From: Enterococcus larvae
GTDB taxonomy: Bacteria > Bacillota > Bacilli > Lactobacillales > Enterococcaceae
Reading direction: 5' to 3'
Assembly: GCF_017830045.1 (NCBI RefSeq)
Contig: NZ_JAEDXU010000002.1
Location: 248,001 to 312,000, forward strand
DNA: 64,000 bases
Each line of letters begins with the position of its first letter. The stretch's first letter is position 1. Below the pieces are notes generated by a model. It was given only the letters and a program-made list of their open reading frames with translations. It was not told where the DNA came from and made no database searches. Both the position numbers and the translations under genes were made by a program. Positions 53,505 to 61,830 of the stretch are shown here, one piece after another.

Positions 53505-53536
53505 TGCATGCAAAATTAACTGTGGTGTAAATAGAA

Positions 53537-53570
53537 ATCGCCTTTGCCGAGTAATTTCGGTAAAGGCGAT
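53537..53570. terminator. bidirectional terminator
   Basis: ATCGCCTTT-CCGA/TCGG-AAAGGCGAT stem between convergent genes. Confidence 0.8.
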
Positions 53571-53574
53571 CATT

Positions 53575-53898
53575 TTATATTCTTCTTTTTACTGCTGCAA
53601 ATCTGTAAACAATAAAGCTCATCAGTAGTGAAATCAGTAAAAACCAGAGATTATCATATAATTTTATCGGCAGCATTTGTCCTCCAAAATAGAAGATCAA
53701 GAAGGTACCCAACGCACCTAAAACGGCGAATATTTTCCTGCGAACATTTCTTTTCGAATAATTTGAACCTGTAGAGTCATCAGAGGGGACATAGGAAGAA
53801 AGATTAGGATCTCGGCTCAATAGTCGATTGTCTCTGTCAATGTCATTTTTTCCAACTGACCAGCGCTTATCACCCATACTCATTGTGCTCATCTCCAT
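53575..53898 (-). CDS. small membrane protein, 107 aa
   Basis: Not recognised. Hydrophilic N-terminal half (Ser/Asp/Arg-rich, residues 1-50), then two transmembrane helices (about 55-72 and 81-98) and a basic tail. Start uncertain: several ATGs near 53880-53898 (MEMSTMSM). Likely inner-membrane protein of unknown role. Confidence 0.65.
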   Translation of the reverse strand: MEMSTMSMGDKRWSVGKNDIDRDNRLLSRDPNLSSYVPSDDSTGSNYSKRNVRRKIFAVLGALGTFLIFYFGGQMLPIKLYDNLWFLLISLLMSFIVYRFAAVKRRI

Positions 53899-54167
53899 TC
53901 TGGTTCATTACTTAATTATAGCATATATCCGATTATCCGGCGCTTTAGCTGTTTACAGTCAAGAGAATCAAAAATGGAAAATAGCTAAAAATTTTATCAA
54001 AGAAGCTTACTATATTTGGTATAATTTATTTCAAGAGGCAGGTTTCAAAAAAACGATAAAAAAACTATGTTGTAAAGGAAAGCAAAACGGTTATTCTACA
54101 TAAGAAACAAGAATCAGATGATTGACTGGAATAATTTTTTTGAATAAGAAAAGGGACGGGATTAAGT
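53899..54167. other. intergenic region, no gene accepted
   Basis: A plus-strand frame of 91 codons starting inside the opposite-strand gene covers part of it but has no ribosome site. A TATAAT is present near 54019-54024. No other feature seen. Confidence 0.5.
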
Positions 54168-54707
54168 ATGGATGAAATGTTTAGGTTAGTATACCCATTG
54201 ACTGTTGAAGATAATTTGATTTATCAGGAAAAAATTTTTTTGAGTAATAAAAATCCTAGTATTGTGGATAGTATTCGACGATGGACTCGCTTGTCCTTTT
54301 TATTGCTCGTCATTCTTTACCCTTTGCTGGTGTTTGTATTGACAAGCTCTTTAAAATGGACAGCAGCTATAGCGTTACTCGCTGTTATAATATTTGTATT
54401 GTTATGGATGAATGCTGCAAAAATTTATTGGAAAAGGTATCGCTCAAAAGCAAAAAAAGATATGATCAAAATCTATTTTGAAGGTGATGCCTTGGGAGTG
54501 GTTCCGATCGAAGCAATTTTTTTCGATGAAGAAGTAACTATTGCTTCAGAAGCAAGAACGAAAACAATCAGAAAATCAGATATTGATTTGACAGAAATCA
54601 CAGCAGACTATATTCTTTTCTACACAATAAAATATGATGGTTCACTCATTCCATTAGCTGAACTGACAGAAGCAGAAAGGCAACAGGTTATAAACTGGTT
54701 CGATTAA
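54168..54707 (+). CDS. YcxB-like membrane protein
   Basis: 179 aa. Two transmembrane helices (about residues 42-59 and 65-82) and a cytoplasmic C-terminal domain of mainly beta character with KIYFEGDALGVVPIEAIFFDE and SDIDLTEITADYILFYT, fitting the YcxB-like C-terminal family. Function unknown. GGGACGG precedes the ATG. It stands alone between intergenic gaps. Confidence 0.72.
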   Translation: MDEMFRLVYPLTVEDNLIYQEKIFLSNKNPSIVDSIRRWTRLSFLLLVILYPLLVFVLTSSLKWTAAIALLAVIIFVLLWMNAAKIYWKRYRSKAKKDMIKIYFEGDALGVVPIEAIFFDEEVTIASEARTKTIRKSDIDLTEITADYILFYTIKYDGSLIPLAELTEAERQQVINWFD

Positions 54708-54812
54708 GGACTGTTATCCAACTCTTCTGGTTTAGAATAGCTTTAAGATGGATATCGGATGTACTAATCCATCATTAATATAATCAAAAATGAAGGTTTC
54801 GGGGGGATTCAG

Positions 54813-55355
54813 ATGATAACAATTAGAACAGCAACGGAGAAAGATACAGAGGCATTACACGAGATATATGAGCCCTATGTACTAGATACACCAATCACGT
54901 TTGAATACCTTGTGCCATCTTTGGAAGAGTTTCGAGGGAGAATCATAGACACTTTAACAAATTATCCCTACCTTGTAGCTGAGGATGATGGTGGGCGAAT
55001 CATTGGGTATGCTTATGCCCATGAGTATAAGGCAAGAACAGCCTATGACTGGGCGGTGGAGGTCACGGTATATGTCTCTAAGAAAGCGCAGGGGATGGGT
55101 GCCGGTAAGTTGCTTTACCAGGCACTTGAAAAGGAACTGGGGGCACAGAATGTGGTAAGCTTGACTGCTTGTATCACTGGACAAAATGAACACAGCATTC
55201 GTTTTCACGAAAATATGGGGTATAGATATGTTGGTGTTTTTGAAAAAATCGGTTATAAGTTTGAGACATGGTATGATGTTGTTTGGATGCAAAAACAGCT
55301 GACACAAACGGATGAGCCTGCGGCATTTATCCCATACTCACAGCTGAAAAGATAG
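54813..55355 (+). CDS. phosphinothricin-acetyltransferase-like GNAT
   Basis: 180 aa. Resembles the Pat/Bar/MnaT group: YLVAEDDGGRIIGYAYAHEYKARTAYDWAVEVTVYVSKKAQGMGAGKLLYQAL spans the substrate and acetyl-CoA loops (Tyr-x-x-x-Arg-x-Ala-Tyr motif). Known activities include acetylation of phosphinothricin, methionine sulfoximine or amino acids. AT-rich upstream with TATAAT at 54779-54784 and GATGGAT/ATCCATC inverted repeat (54747-54773). A strong terminator follows. Confidence 0.85.
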   Translation: MITIRTATEKDTEALHEIYEPYVLDTPITFEYLVPSLEEFRGRIIDTLTNYPYLVAEDDGGRIIGYAYAHEYKARTAYDWAVEVTVYVSKKAQGMGAGKLLYQALEKELGAQNVVSLTACITGQNEHSIRFHENMGYRYVGVFEKIGYKFETWYDVVWMQKQLTQTDEPAAFIPYSQLKR

Positions 55356-55387
55356 TCAAACAATGACGAACCTATAATTTAGGAAAG

Positions 55388-55432
55388 AAAAGAGGATACA
55401 GGTCATGTAAAAATGATTCTGTATCCTCTTTT
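55388..55432. terminator. terminator after the Pat-like gene
   Basis: AAAAGAGGATACAG/CTGTATCCTCTTTT perfect stem with T-run. Confidence 0.88.
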
Positions 55433-55484
55433 AAGTTACTATAATATTATTATGTAAACTAAAAACTGGAAACAACAAATTTAT

Positions 55485-55514
55485 GTTGCATTTGCAACTA
55501 AAAAGTTGTAAGAT
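55485..55514 (+). promoter_or_regulatory. marR promoter and overlapping palindromes
   Basis: TTGCAT (55486-55491), 17-bp spacer, TAAGAT (55509-55514). GTTGCATTTGCAAC at 55485-55498 and CAACTAAAAAGTTG at 55495-55508 are overlapping palindromes that cover the promoter: probable MarR autorepression sites. Confidence 0.65.
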
Positions 55515-55547
55515 AATTTTAACAAATGACAAGGGAGGGCGGAAGAG

Positions 55548-55997
55548 ATGGATATTCTTCGAGATATTGGAATAATCAGTCGAGTATTGGATTCTATTGC
55601 TAATATAGAGTTTAAAGAGCTGAAACTTACAAGAGGACAGTACCTTTATCTTGTAAGGATTTTTGAAAACCCGGGAATCATTCAAGATAAGCTGGCAGAA
55701 TTGATCAAAGTAGACCGAACAACGACCGCGAGAGCCATTAAAAAGCTGGAAGCTAACCAATTTATCGAAAAGAAACCTGATGAGCAGAATAAAAAAATCA
55801 AACGATTGTTTCCAACCGCTAAAGGAAATAACGCAGCTGTCTATATTCTTCAAGAAAACAGCTACTCCAACAGTAAAGCACTAGAGGGCTTTAGTGATGA
55901 AGAGCAGCTGGAGATCTCTCGATTGTTGAAGAGGGTCAAAGACAATATTGAGGGCGATTGGGAGCAGGTAAAGAAAGGCCATAGACGAACCTATTAA
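55548..55997 (+). CDS. MarR-family regulator
   Basis: 149 aa. Winged helix with LTRGQYLYLVRIFENPGIIQDKLAEL and KVDRTTTARAIKKLEANQFIEKK plus the wing KIKRLFPTAKG. MarR proteins typically repress drug or stress genes until a ligand binds. GGGAGGGCGG precedes the ATG. It begins a probable operon with a PaiA-like GNAT (16 bases after), an ANT(6)-like gene and a further GNAT, the presumed targets. Confidence 0.9.
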   Translation: MDILRDIGIISRVLDSIANIEFKELKLTRGQYLYLVRIFENPGIIQDKLAELIKVDRTTTARAIKKLEANQFIEKKPDEQNKKIKRLFPTAKGNNAAVYILQENSYSNSKALEGFSDEEQLEISRLLKRVKDNIEGDWEQVKKGHRRTY

Positions 55998-56013
55998 GGA
56001 AGGAAGTTAGAAA

Positions 56014-56535
56014 ATGAAAACCATGATCAAAAAAGGAACATCAGCAGACATAAAGATGCTGCAGGAAATCAGTATTGAGACATACACAGATACCTTTGGT
56101 GCCCAAAATACAGCAGAGAATATGGCTGCTTACTTAAATAGTGCTTTTACATTAGAGGGATTAGCTGAAGAAATGGGTAATGAAGGAACGAGCTTCTATT
56201 TTATTTATTTTGATGAGCAGCTGGCAGGATACCTAAAGCTGAATGTTGGTGACGCTCAAACAGAGTCAGTTGCGGAATCAGCGCTAGAGGTTGAACGGAT
56301 CTACATTCTTCCGTCATTCAAGCGAAAAGGATTGGGGAATCAGTTGATTGAGACAGCTATTGAAAAGGCCAAGGCGCAAAATAAGAAAAACATCTGGCTT
56401 GGTGTCTGGGAAGAAAATGAACCGGCATTGAATTTCTATGAAAAAATGGGATTTGTTCAGTTTAGTAAGCACTCCTTCTTCATGGGAGATGATGAACAGA
56501 CTGACTTGATCATGGTCAAATCTTTGGGGGAATAA
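56014..56535 (+). CDS. PaiA-like GNAT acetyltransferase
   Basis: 173 aa. YILPSFKRKGLGNQLIETAIEKAK is the acetyl-CoA loop; GVWEENEPALNFYEKMGFVQF and the C-terminal FFMGDDEQTDLIMVKSL motif resemble PaiA (spermidine/spermine N-acetyltransferase). Probably acetylates polyamines or a related compound. GGAAGG precedes the ATG. Directly followed (2 bases) by the ANT(6)-like gene. Confidence 0.85.
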   Translation: MKTMIKKGTSADIKMLQEISIETYTDTFGAQNTAENMAAYLNSAFTLEGLAEEMGNEGTSFYFIYFDEQLAGYLKLNVGDAQTESVAESALEVERIYILPSFKRKGLGNQLIETAIEKAKAQNKKNIWLGVWEENEPALNFYEKMGFVQFSKHSFFMGDDEQTDLIMVKSLGE

Positions 56536-56537
56536 AT

Positions 56538-57428
56538 ATGGAAAAGGGAGAGAGGCGCATGCAGGATGAGACAATGGAACAGCTCACAGCATTTTTTGAA
56601 GAAAACAGCGATTTGAAGGTTTTCGGGATGAACGGCTCCAGAACAAACAAGAACATTCCACTGGATCATTTCAAGGATTATGACGTTGTCTTTTTTACGG
56701 ATGAAGTGCTCAAGTATAAAAATGACTCCACCTTCTTAAGTGATTTTGGTGAGATTCTCTTATTTACAGAGCCGGAAATCGATGCCTCCGATCCGTTATT
56801 TCCTGAAAATGAGGGGTATATCTATCTTGTTCAATATATAGATGGTACCAGAATCGATATACAATTTCGAATGGTAGATAAGCTGGATGCATATCTTAAA
56901 GAGGATAGCTTGACTCAGATTATTGGAGATAAAGAAGGACGGGTCACAAGTATGCCTACTCCGAGTGATTCAGATTATTGGTTGAAGCAGCCGACGCAAA
57001 GCGCTTATGAACAATCAATAAAGGAATTTTGGTGGGAATTCAACAATACCTTGAAAGCAACGCTGCGAGGTGAGCTTTTACTGGCACAATTTTATTTAAA
57101 ATTGACCAGAGAGGAGCTGATCCTTCTTATGACATGGACAATAGCACAGAAGTATGGTTATGCTAAAAATTATGGAAAGAAGTATACAAAGCTCTTGGAC
57201 CATCTTTCAGATAGTGAGCAGGCGATATTGCTGAGCACCTTTGATACAGGCTCAGTGGAAAGTATTTTTAAAGCCCTAAAACGGATGAAACAATTGGAGG
57301 AACGATACACCAAAGCATTTGAAGAGGGCGGAGTAGTTGATTATCAGAGCTTGTTGCCTTTAAAGGATGTACCGAGCAAGTATTTAAAGAGTAAAGGCTA
57401 TCTTGAGCTTGCTGATTTCTTTTGTTGA
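56538..57428 (+). CDS. ANT(6)-like nucleotidyltransferase
   Basis: 296 aa. The nucleotidyltransferase motif is VFGMNGSRTNKNIPLDHFKDYDVVFFT with the third Asp in IDGTRIDIQFRM; the length and C-terminal helical part (LRGELLLAQFYLKLTREELILLMTW) match aminoglycoside 6-adenylyltransferases. An ATG at 56562 preceded by GGAGAGAGG is an alternative start. Sequence differs clearly from the other ANT(6)-like protein at 52635, so they are not recent duplicates. Resistance is not established. Confidence 0.84.
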   Translation: MEKGERRMQDETMEQLTAFFEENSDLKVFGMNGSRTNKNIPLDHFKDYDVVFFTDEVLKYKNDSTFLSDFGEILLFTEPEIDASDPLFPENEGYIYLVQYIDGTRIDIQFRMVDKLDAYLKEDSLTQIIGDKEGRVTSMPTPSDSDYWLKQPTQSAYEQSIKEFWWEFNNTLKATLRGELLLAQFYLKLTREELILLMTWTIAQKYGYAKNYGKKYTKLLDHLSDSEQAILLSTFDTGSVESIFKALKRMKQLEERYTKAFEEGGVVDYQSLLPLKDVPSKYLKSKGYLELADFFC

Positions 57429-57484
57429 ACTGCCCCTTTTTTCTACTGAGTATTTGAATACTAAAAGCAAATAGGAGGAATAAA

Positions 57485-58063
57485 ATGATAGAAACAAAAC
57501 GATTGCTCCTCAGAAGATTTCGTTCATCTGAGGAGGATATGAATGCACTTTATCAGATTTTATCTGATAAGGAGGTCAATACGTATCTGCCTTGGTTCCC
57601 AGTTGAAAATCATGAACAGGCGATTGCTTTTTACAATCAGAGAATTTTGAAAAAATACGAGACAGAAGATGGCTTTTATTTTGCTGTTTGCCGTAAAGAA
57701 GAGGATCTGCCTATTGGGTATGTCGTAGTGAGCGGCGATGAGAGCCGTGATTTTGGCTATGGCTTGAGAAAGGCGTTCTGGAATCAAGGGATTATCACTG
57801 AGGCTGCTGCTGCAGTGATCGATTTTTTAAGAGAAAGCGACTGGAAATATGTGACAGCAACCCACGATCGCAAGAACAGTGCAAGTGGAGAGATAATGAA
57901 AAAGCTGGGGATGACTTACCGATATTCTTATGAAGAACAGTGGCAGCCTAAAGATATTCCGGTCATTTTTAGAATGTATCAGTTGAATTTTGACGGTAGT
58001 GATTGGACGTATCAAGCCTATTGGGATAAATATCCGGGGCATTCAGTTGAAGAGCTAGACTGA
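57485..58063 (+). CDS. GNAT acetyltransferase (RimJ/RimL-like)
   Basis: 192 aa. N-terminal MIETKRLLLRRFRSSEEDMNALY and YGLRKAFWNQGIITEAAAAVIDFL match the RimJ/RimL group. AGGAGG precedes the ATG. It is 56 bases after the ANT(6)-like gene on the same strand, probably the last gene of the marR operon. A bidirectional terminator follows. Substrate unknown. Confidence 0.84.
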   Translation: MIETKRLLLRRFRSSEEDMNALYQILSDKEVNTYLPWFPVENHEQAIAFYNQRILKKYETEDGFYFAVCRKEEDLPIGYVVVSGDESRDFGYGLRKAFWNQGIITEAAAAVIDFLRESDWKYVTATHDRKNSASGEIMKKLGMTYRYSYEEQWQPKDIPVIFRMYQLNFDGSDWTYQAYWDKYPGHSVEELD

Positions 58064-58085
58064 TTCTTCACTGCATAAGAGGAAC

Positions 58086-58124
58086 AAAAAGGCTGAGCTG
58101 TGATTCCTACAGCTCAGCCTTTTT
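58086..58124. terminator. bidirectional terminator
   Basis: AAAAAGGCTGAGCTGT/ACAGCTCAGCCTTTTT perfect stem between the convergent GNAT and aldo/keto reductase genes. Confidence 0.9.
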
Positions 58125-58125
58125 G

Positions 58126-58977
58126 TTACACATCCATTTTTCTTTCAGCCATCCAACGGATCATATTAGGGTCTGCGTGGGAGAAGAACTGACTTTCGCC
58201 TTGATTCAGACCAGCAATGGCCTGTTTATCATCTTCTGTAAGCGCAAAGTCGAAGATAGCCAGATTTTCTGCCATACGTTCAGGCTTAACAGACTTAGCC
58301 AGAACAACGATTTCCTGTTCGATCAGCCAGCGTAGGATGACTTGCGCAACTGTTTTATTATATTTCTTGCCGATTGCAGTTAATACATCGTTGCTGAAAA
58401 TATTGTTTTTTCCCTCAGCAAATGGTGCCCATGCTTCTGGAACAATACCTTCTTCCTTCAGCGCCTGAATAACCTCAGTCTGTTGATTAAAAGGATTGAT
58501 TTCTATTTGATTCATTTGCGGAGTGATGTTGTTGAATTCAGCCAAGTCGACTGCACGATCAACGGCAAAATTAGAGATTCCAATTGATCGTACCTTCTTT
58601 TCTGCTAGAAGCTCTTCCATCGCCCGCCAAGCACCATAGACATCGTTATATGGCTGGTGGATCAAAAGCAAGTCGATATACTCAAGACCTAGACGCTCAA
58701 GGGAACGCTGAAAAGATTCTTTGACACCAGTATAAGAAACGTTTTCTACCCAAATTTTTGTTGTAACGAACAGCTCTTCTTGTAGAACACCGGATGCTGC
58801 AATGCCTCTGCCGACCGCTTCTTCATTCATATAAGACTGAGCGGTATCAATATGACGATAGCCCGCTTGAATGGCATCTTTTACTGCCTGTTCAGCTTCC
58901 TTTGGATCAGTGATTTGAAAAGTACCGAAACCTAATACAGGGATTTCTACACCGTTATTCATAGTAATTGTTTTCAT
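58126..58977 (-). CDS. aldo/keto reductase (YvgN-like)
   Basis: 283 aa NAD(P)H-dependent reductase. Catalytic tetrad: Asp in HIDTAQSYMNEEAVG (with Tyr), Lys in VTTKIWVE and His in LLIHQPYNDVYGA. Such enzymes reduce glyoxal, methylglyoxal and other aldehydes. The ATG at 58977 with GGAGGAG upstream is preferred over the longer frame from 59028, which overlaps merR. It lies 17 bases after merR on the same strand, so it is the expected target of the MerR regulator. Confidence 0.9.
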   Translation of the reverse strand: MKTITMNNGVEIPVLGFGTFQITDPKEAEQAVKDAIQAGYRHIDTAQSYMNEEAVGRGIAASGVLQEELFVTTKIWVENVSYTGVKESFQRSLERLGLEYIDLLLIHQPYNDVYGAWRAMEELLAEKKVRSIGISNFAVDRAVDLAEFNNITPQMNQIEINPFNQQTEVIQALKEEGIVPEAWAPFAEGKNNIFSNDVLTAIGKKYNKTVAQVILRWLIEQEIVVLAKSVKPERMAENLAIFDFALTEDDKQAIAGLNQGESQFFSHADPNMIRWMAERKMDV

Positions 58978-58994
58978 ATTGAATCTCCTCCAAA

Positions 58995-59423
58995 TTATTT
59001 TTCTTTTTTTATATGTTTCATTTTCCATAATTCTTCGATTTCATCATCAGTTATATTTCCGTTTCGGAATTTGGCTATATGATCATCATATGTTTCGATT
59101 TTGTATTCAAGCAGATCTCGAACTTGTACCATTTCTGTAATTTTCTCGTTTAATTCTTTTAGCTGGTCCTTCAAGATATCCTTTTGCGCCAATCGTTTAT
59201 CATCTTCCAATTGTGAAAGAGCCGCAAATTCAATCAGTGATTCGATTGATAAACCAGCATTACGCAAGCTTTTTGCCAGGAAAACCCAGTTCAAGTCTCT
59301 TTTTTTGAAAACTCGATACCCATTTTTATCTCGTTCGATCGGTGGAATGACACCTACGCGTTCATAATATCGAATCGTATCAACCGTTAGATCGAACATT
59401 TCAGCAACTTGTTTGATATTCAT
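58995..59423 (-). CDS. MerR-family regulator, AdhR/NmlR-like
   Basis: 142 aa. N-terminal MerR HTH (NIKQVAEMFDLTVDTIRYYERVGVIPPIERDKNGYR) and a coiled-coil dimer region; no C-terminal metal cysteines. LRNAGLSIESLIEFAAL resembles Bacillus AdhR, which responds to aldehydes/electrophiles. AAGGAG precedes the ATG. It sits between a phosphatase gene and the aldo/keto reductase; the operon promoter upstream has a 19-bp spacer with a dyad, so it likely activates its own operon. Confidence 0.9.
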   Translation of the reverse strand: MNIKQVAEMFDLTVDTIRYYERVGVIPPIERDKNGYRVFKKRDLNWVFLAKSLRNAGLSIESLIEFAALSQLEDDKRLAQKDILKDQLKELNEKITEMVQVRDLLEYKIETYDDHIAKFRNGNITDDEIEELWKMKHIKKEK

Positions 59424-59467
59424 GGATTCACTCTCCTTTTCACTAACTGTTTGTGGGGCAAGGAACG

Positions 59468-60049
59468 CTATTCAAGATTGGAAAAGTCATGGTTGATGAC
59501 GTCCAATAGTTTGAATGTGTTGTGATCAAAGGCAAACTTTAAAATACAGCAATTACCAATCCGTTCTTTTTGATCCACGTCACTTGTGTGACTCCAGTTT
59601 CTCATGAATTGCCTACAGGAAGCGCCATGTGAGACAGCCAACACAGTACTACCGGAAACGCTTTGCATAAGCTGCAGCAGAGTATCCGACACACGTTTTT
59701 TGAAGGCTTGCTCTTCTTCGCCGCCATAGCTGACAAAAAAGTCACCATAAGGGAGTGGGGGATTCAAGTATTCATGTTCAGCTTCCATTGTCCCAAAATT
59801 CCATTCCTTCAAGCCTTTGACTCTTCTATACTCTAAATCAGTAACCAATTCTAAGGTATCACAGGCTCGTTCTGATGTAGAGGAAAAAGCATGTTCCAGC
59901 TGAATATGATTTTCTCTAAAGTAATTTCCGGCAATTTCTGCTTGCTTTCTACCTTTTTCGGTAAGTGGAGAGTCAGACCAGCCTTGGATTTTTTTCTGCT
60001 GATTGAAAAGTGTCTCGCCGTGTCTCATCAAATAGAGTATTTTCGCCAT
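59468..60049 (-). CDS. histidine phosphatase (phosphoglycerate-mutase-like)
   Basis: 193 aa. Catalytic motif LMRHGETLFNQQKKIQGWSDSPLT with the phospho-histidine, and SHGASCRQFMRNW with the second His. A small broad-specificity phosphatase in the histidine phosphatase family. The ATG at 60049 is preferred over 60058, because AAAGGATG would leave no spacing for the latter. First gene of the phosphatase-merR-aldo/keto reductase operon, directly behind the MerR-type promoter. Confidence 0.87.
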   Translation of the reverse strand: MAKILYLMRHGETLFNQQKKIQGWSDSPLTEKGRKQAEIAGNYFRENHIQLEHAFSSTSERACDTLELVTDLEYRRVKGLKEWNFGTMEAEHEYLNPPLPYGDFFVSYGGEEEQAFKKRVSDTLLQLMQSVSGSTVLAVSHGASCRQFMRNWSHTSDVDQKERIGNCCILKFAFDHNTFKLLDVINHDFSNLE

Positions 60050-60081
60050 ATTCTTCATCCTTTCGTTTTTTCTATATAGTT

Positions 60082-60112
60082 ATCATAAACCCTGAAGTAC
60101 ACTTCAAGGCAA
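60082..60112 (-). promoter_or_regulatory. MerR-type promoter and dyad of the phosphatase-merR-AKR operon
   Basis: Minus strand TTGCCT (60107-60112), 19-bp spacer, TATGAT (60082-60087). The 20-bp dyad CCTTGAAGTGTACTTCAGGG (60109-60090) with arms TGAAGT/ACTTCA lies in the spacer: typical of promoters bound by MerR regulators of the AdhR/NmlR kind. Confidence 0.72.
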
Positions 60113-60290
60113 GAGAAAACAAAAAATTTTTTTAAACTGTAAAAAGAGTAACTTAAGGAAAGCTTTAGCGATTGTTCCCTTGAAATGGATCGATGCCCCA
60201 TGCTATTTCATGGTAGAATAACAAGTAACAGGTCTAAGAAGTAATCGAGAAAGTGAAACAAAACTGAAATCAGAAAATAGGAGAATAAAT

Positions 60291-61031
60291 ATGTTTGTTG
60301 AGTATGGTGCATTGAGTACAAAAATGTATGAATTAACTAAGCCGGTCGGGCATTCAATGGATGGGGATCTAGAGTATTACTTTAAGCAGCTGAAGAATAC
60401 AAAAGGAAAAATATTAGAAGCTGGTGTTGGTACTGGGAGAATGCTGATTCCATTTATTCAAAAGGGATTGCAGATAGAAGGCGTAGATCTCTCAGAGGAA
60501 ATGCTGGAGCAGTGCAGAATAAATCTCAAGAAGGCAGGGGTAACTGGAAAAATTTATCAAGGCGATCTGACTGAGTTACAGCTTGAAAGCAATTACGAGG
60601 CAATCATTATGCCTACAGGCAGCTTTTGCCTCCTACCAAGAGCAAAGGTGAACGAAATCCTTCAATCCTTCTATAAGCATCTAGAGAAGGGCGGGAGAGT
60701 AATTATTGATCTTGAACTACCATCTTGGTTCATAGAAAAAGAGGTAATTGTCAATGAATACCCAATAGATGATGAGGTCGGGATACTTTTCACAAGTACA
60801 GCGCAAAGCATGGATTGGCAGAAGCAAAAGACATCCTATATCCATCGTTACGACTTGGTCCGAAAGGGTTATGTAGAGCAGACAGAGGTTTCAAATTTTG
60901 TCCTTTATTGGTATGGGATCGATGAGTTTATCTCGCTGCTTAAGGCAAATGGATTCTCTTCAGTCACTCATGAAGTCGGCTATGGAGAAAATGCTGCAGC
61001 GTCACTAATTACCTTTACTGCAGTTAAATAG
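60291..61031 (+). CDS. SAM-dependent class I methyltransferase
   Basis: 246 aa. SAM motif I is ILEAGVGTGRMLIPF, motif II GVDLSEEMLEQC, and GGRVIIDLELPSWF follows. No catalytic motif reveals the substrate. TAGGAG precedes the ATG. A HAD phosphatase gene follows at 61072. May modify a small molecule or drug. Confidence 0.82.
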   Translation: MFVEYGALSTKMYELTKPVGHSMDGDLEYYFKQLKNTKGKILEAGVGTGRMLIPFIQKGLQIEGVDLSEEMLEQCRINLKKAGVTGKIYQGDLTELQLESNYEAIIMPTGSFCLLPRAKVNEILQSFYKHLEKGGRVIIDLELPSWFIEKEVIVNEYPIDDEVGILFTSTAQSMDWQKQKTSYIHRYDLVRKGYVEQTEVSNFVLYWYGIDEFISLLKANGFSSVTHEVGYGENAAASLITFTAVK

Positions 61032-61071
61032 AAACAGGTAATTTGATTGACGGAAGATTAGGAGGAAAAAC

Positions 61072-61752
61072 ATGAGCAGACAAGCAATTATCTTTGATAT
61101 GGATGGTGTGATCGTTGATACTGAATTTCTAGATTATAGGATTCAAAAGGAGTTTATTGCACAGGAGAATGGTGGAGTAAGCAAGGATGAACAGATAGAC
61201 TACAGCTCTTTGATAGGTAGGTCTTATGATGATTTGTACAGAACTATGCAGACTTTTATTTATCAGGAGCACTCGCTGGAGTCATTAAAGGAGAAGTTTC
61301 AAGTATTTAATGCTGAAAGATATCAAGCGCTTGATTACCAAGAGTTGTTCAGAAGCGATATAAAAGCGATTCTAGAGGAAGCGAAGCAAGAAGGACGATT
61401 GTTAGCAGTGGCTTCTTCTTCGGAGTATGAGCATATCTTAGAAGTATTAGAGGCTTGTGGAATTGCAAGCTATTTTGATGTTATCTATAGTGGAGAGTTT
61501 GTTAAGGAGAGTAAACCAAATCCTGAAATTTATCGAAATACTTTGACAAAGCTTGGCGTATCACCTGAGCGTTCTTTAGCAATCGAAGATTCCAGTCACG
61601 GAATAAAAGCGGCTAAAAGAGCAGGCATACAGACCATCGCTTATAGAGAGATACGAATGAATATTGATCAGTCAGAAGCGGATTATTTGGGAGAAAATAT
61701 GCTTGAAATCAGAAAAATCATCACTACGCATTTCAACAATATCGATAAATGA
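61072..61752 (+). CDS. HAD-superfamily phosphatase, beta-phosphoglucomutase-like
   Basis: 226 aa HAD subfamily I: FDMDGVIVDTEF with nucleophile Asp, ASSSEYEHILE motif II, KPNPEIYRNTLTKL and AIEDSSHGIKAAKRAG acidic motif. The cap is helical. Known members are beta-phosphoglucomutases and sugar phosphatases; specificity here is unknown. TTAGGAGG precedes the ATG. 40 bases after the methyltransferase gene. Confidence 0.87.
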   Translation: MSRQAIIFDMDGVIVDTEFLDYRIQKEFIAQENGGVSKDEQIDYSSLIGRSYDDLYRTMQTFIYQEHSLESLKEKFQVFNAERYQALDYQELFRSDIKAILEEAKQEGRLLAVASSSEYEHILEVLEACGIASYFDVIYSGEFVKESKPNPEIYRNTLTKLGVSPERSLAIEDSSHGIKAAKRAGIQTIAYREIRMNIDQSEADYLGENMLEIRKIITTHFNNIDK

Positions 61753-61830
61753 TCATTATGTCTGAAAGTAGCTTGAATTTCTGGGATAAGAACAAGCGGC
61801 TCAGCTCGTTCAAGAATTGGGAGGTCTATC

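Noticed and set aside
53828-54103. Plus-strand 91-codon frame overlapping the 107-aa membrane-protein gene
   Set aside because: Begins inside the opposite-strand gene, has no ribosome site at its ATG and an ordinary low-complexity tail; likely a chance frame.
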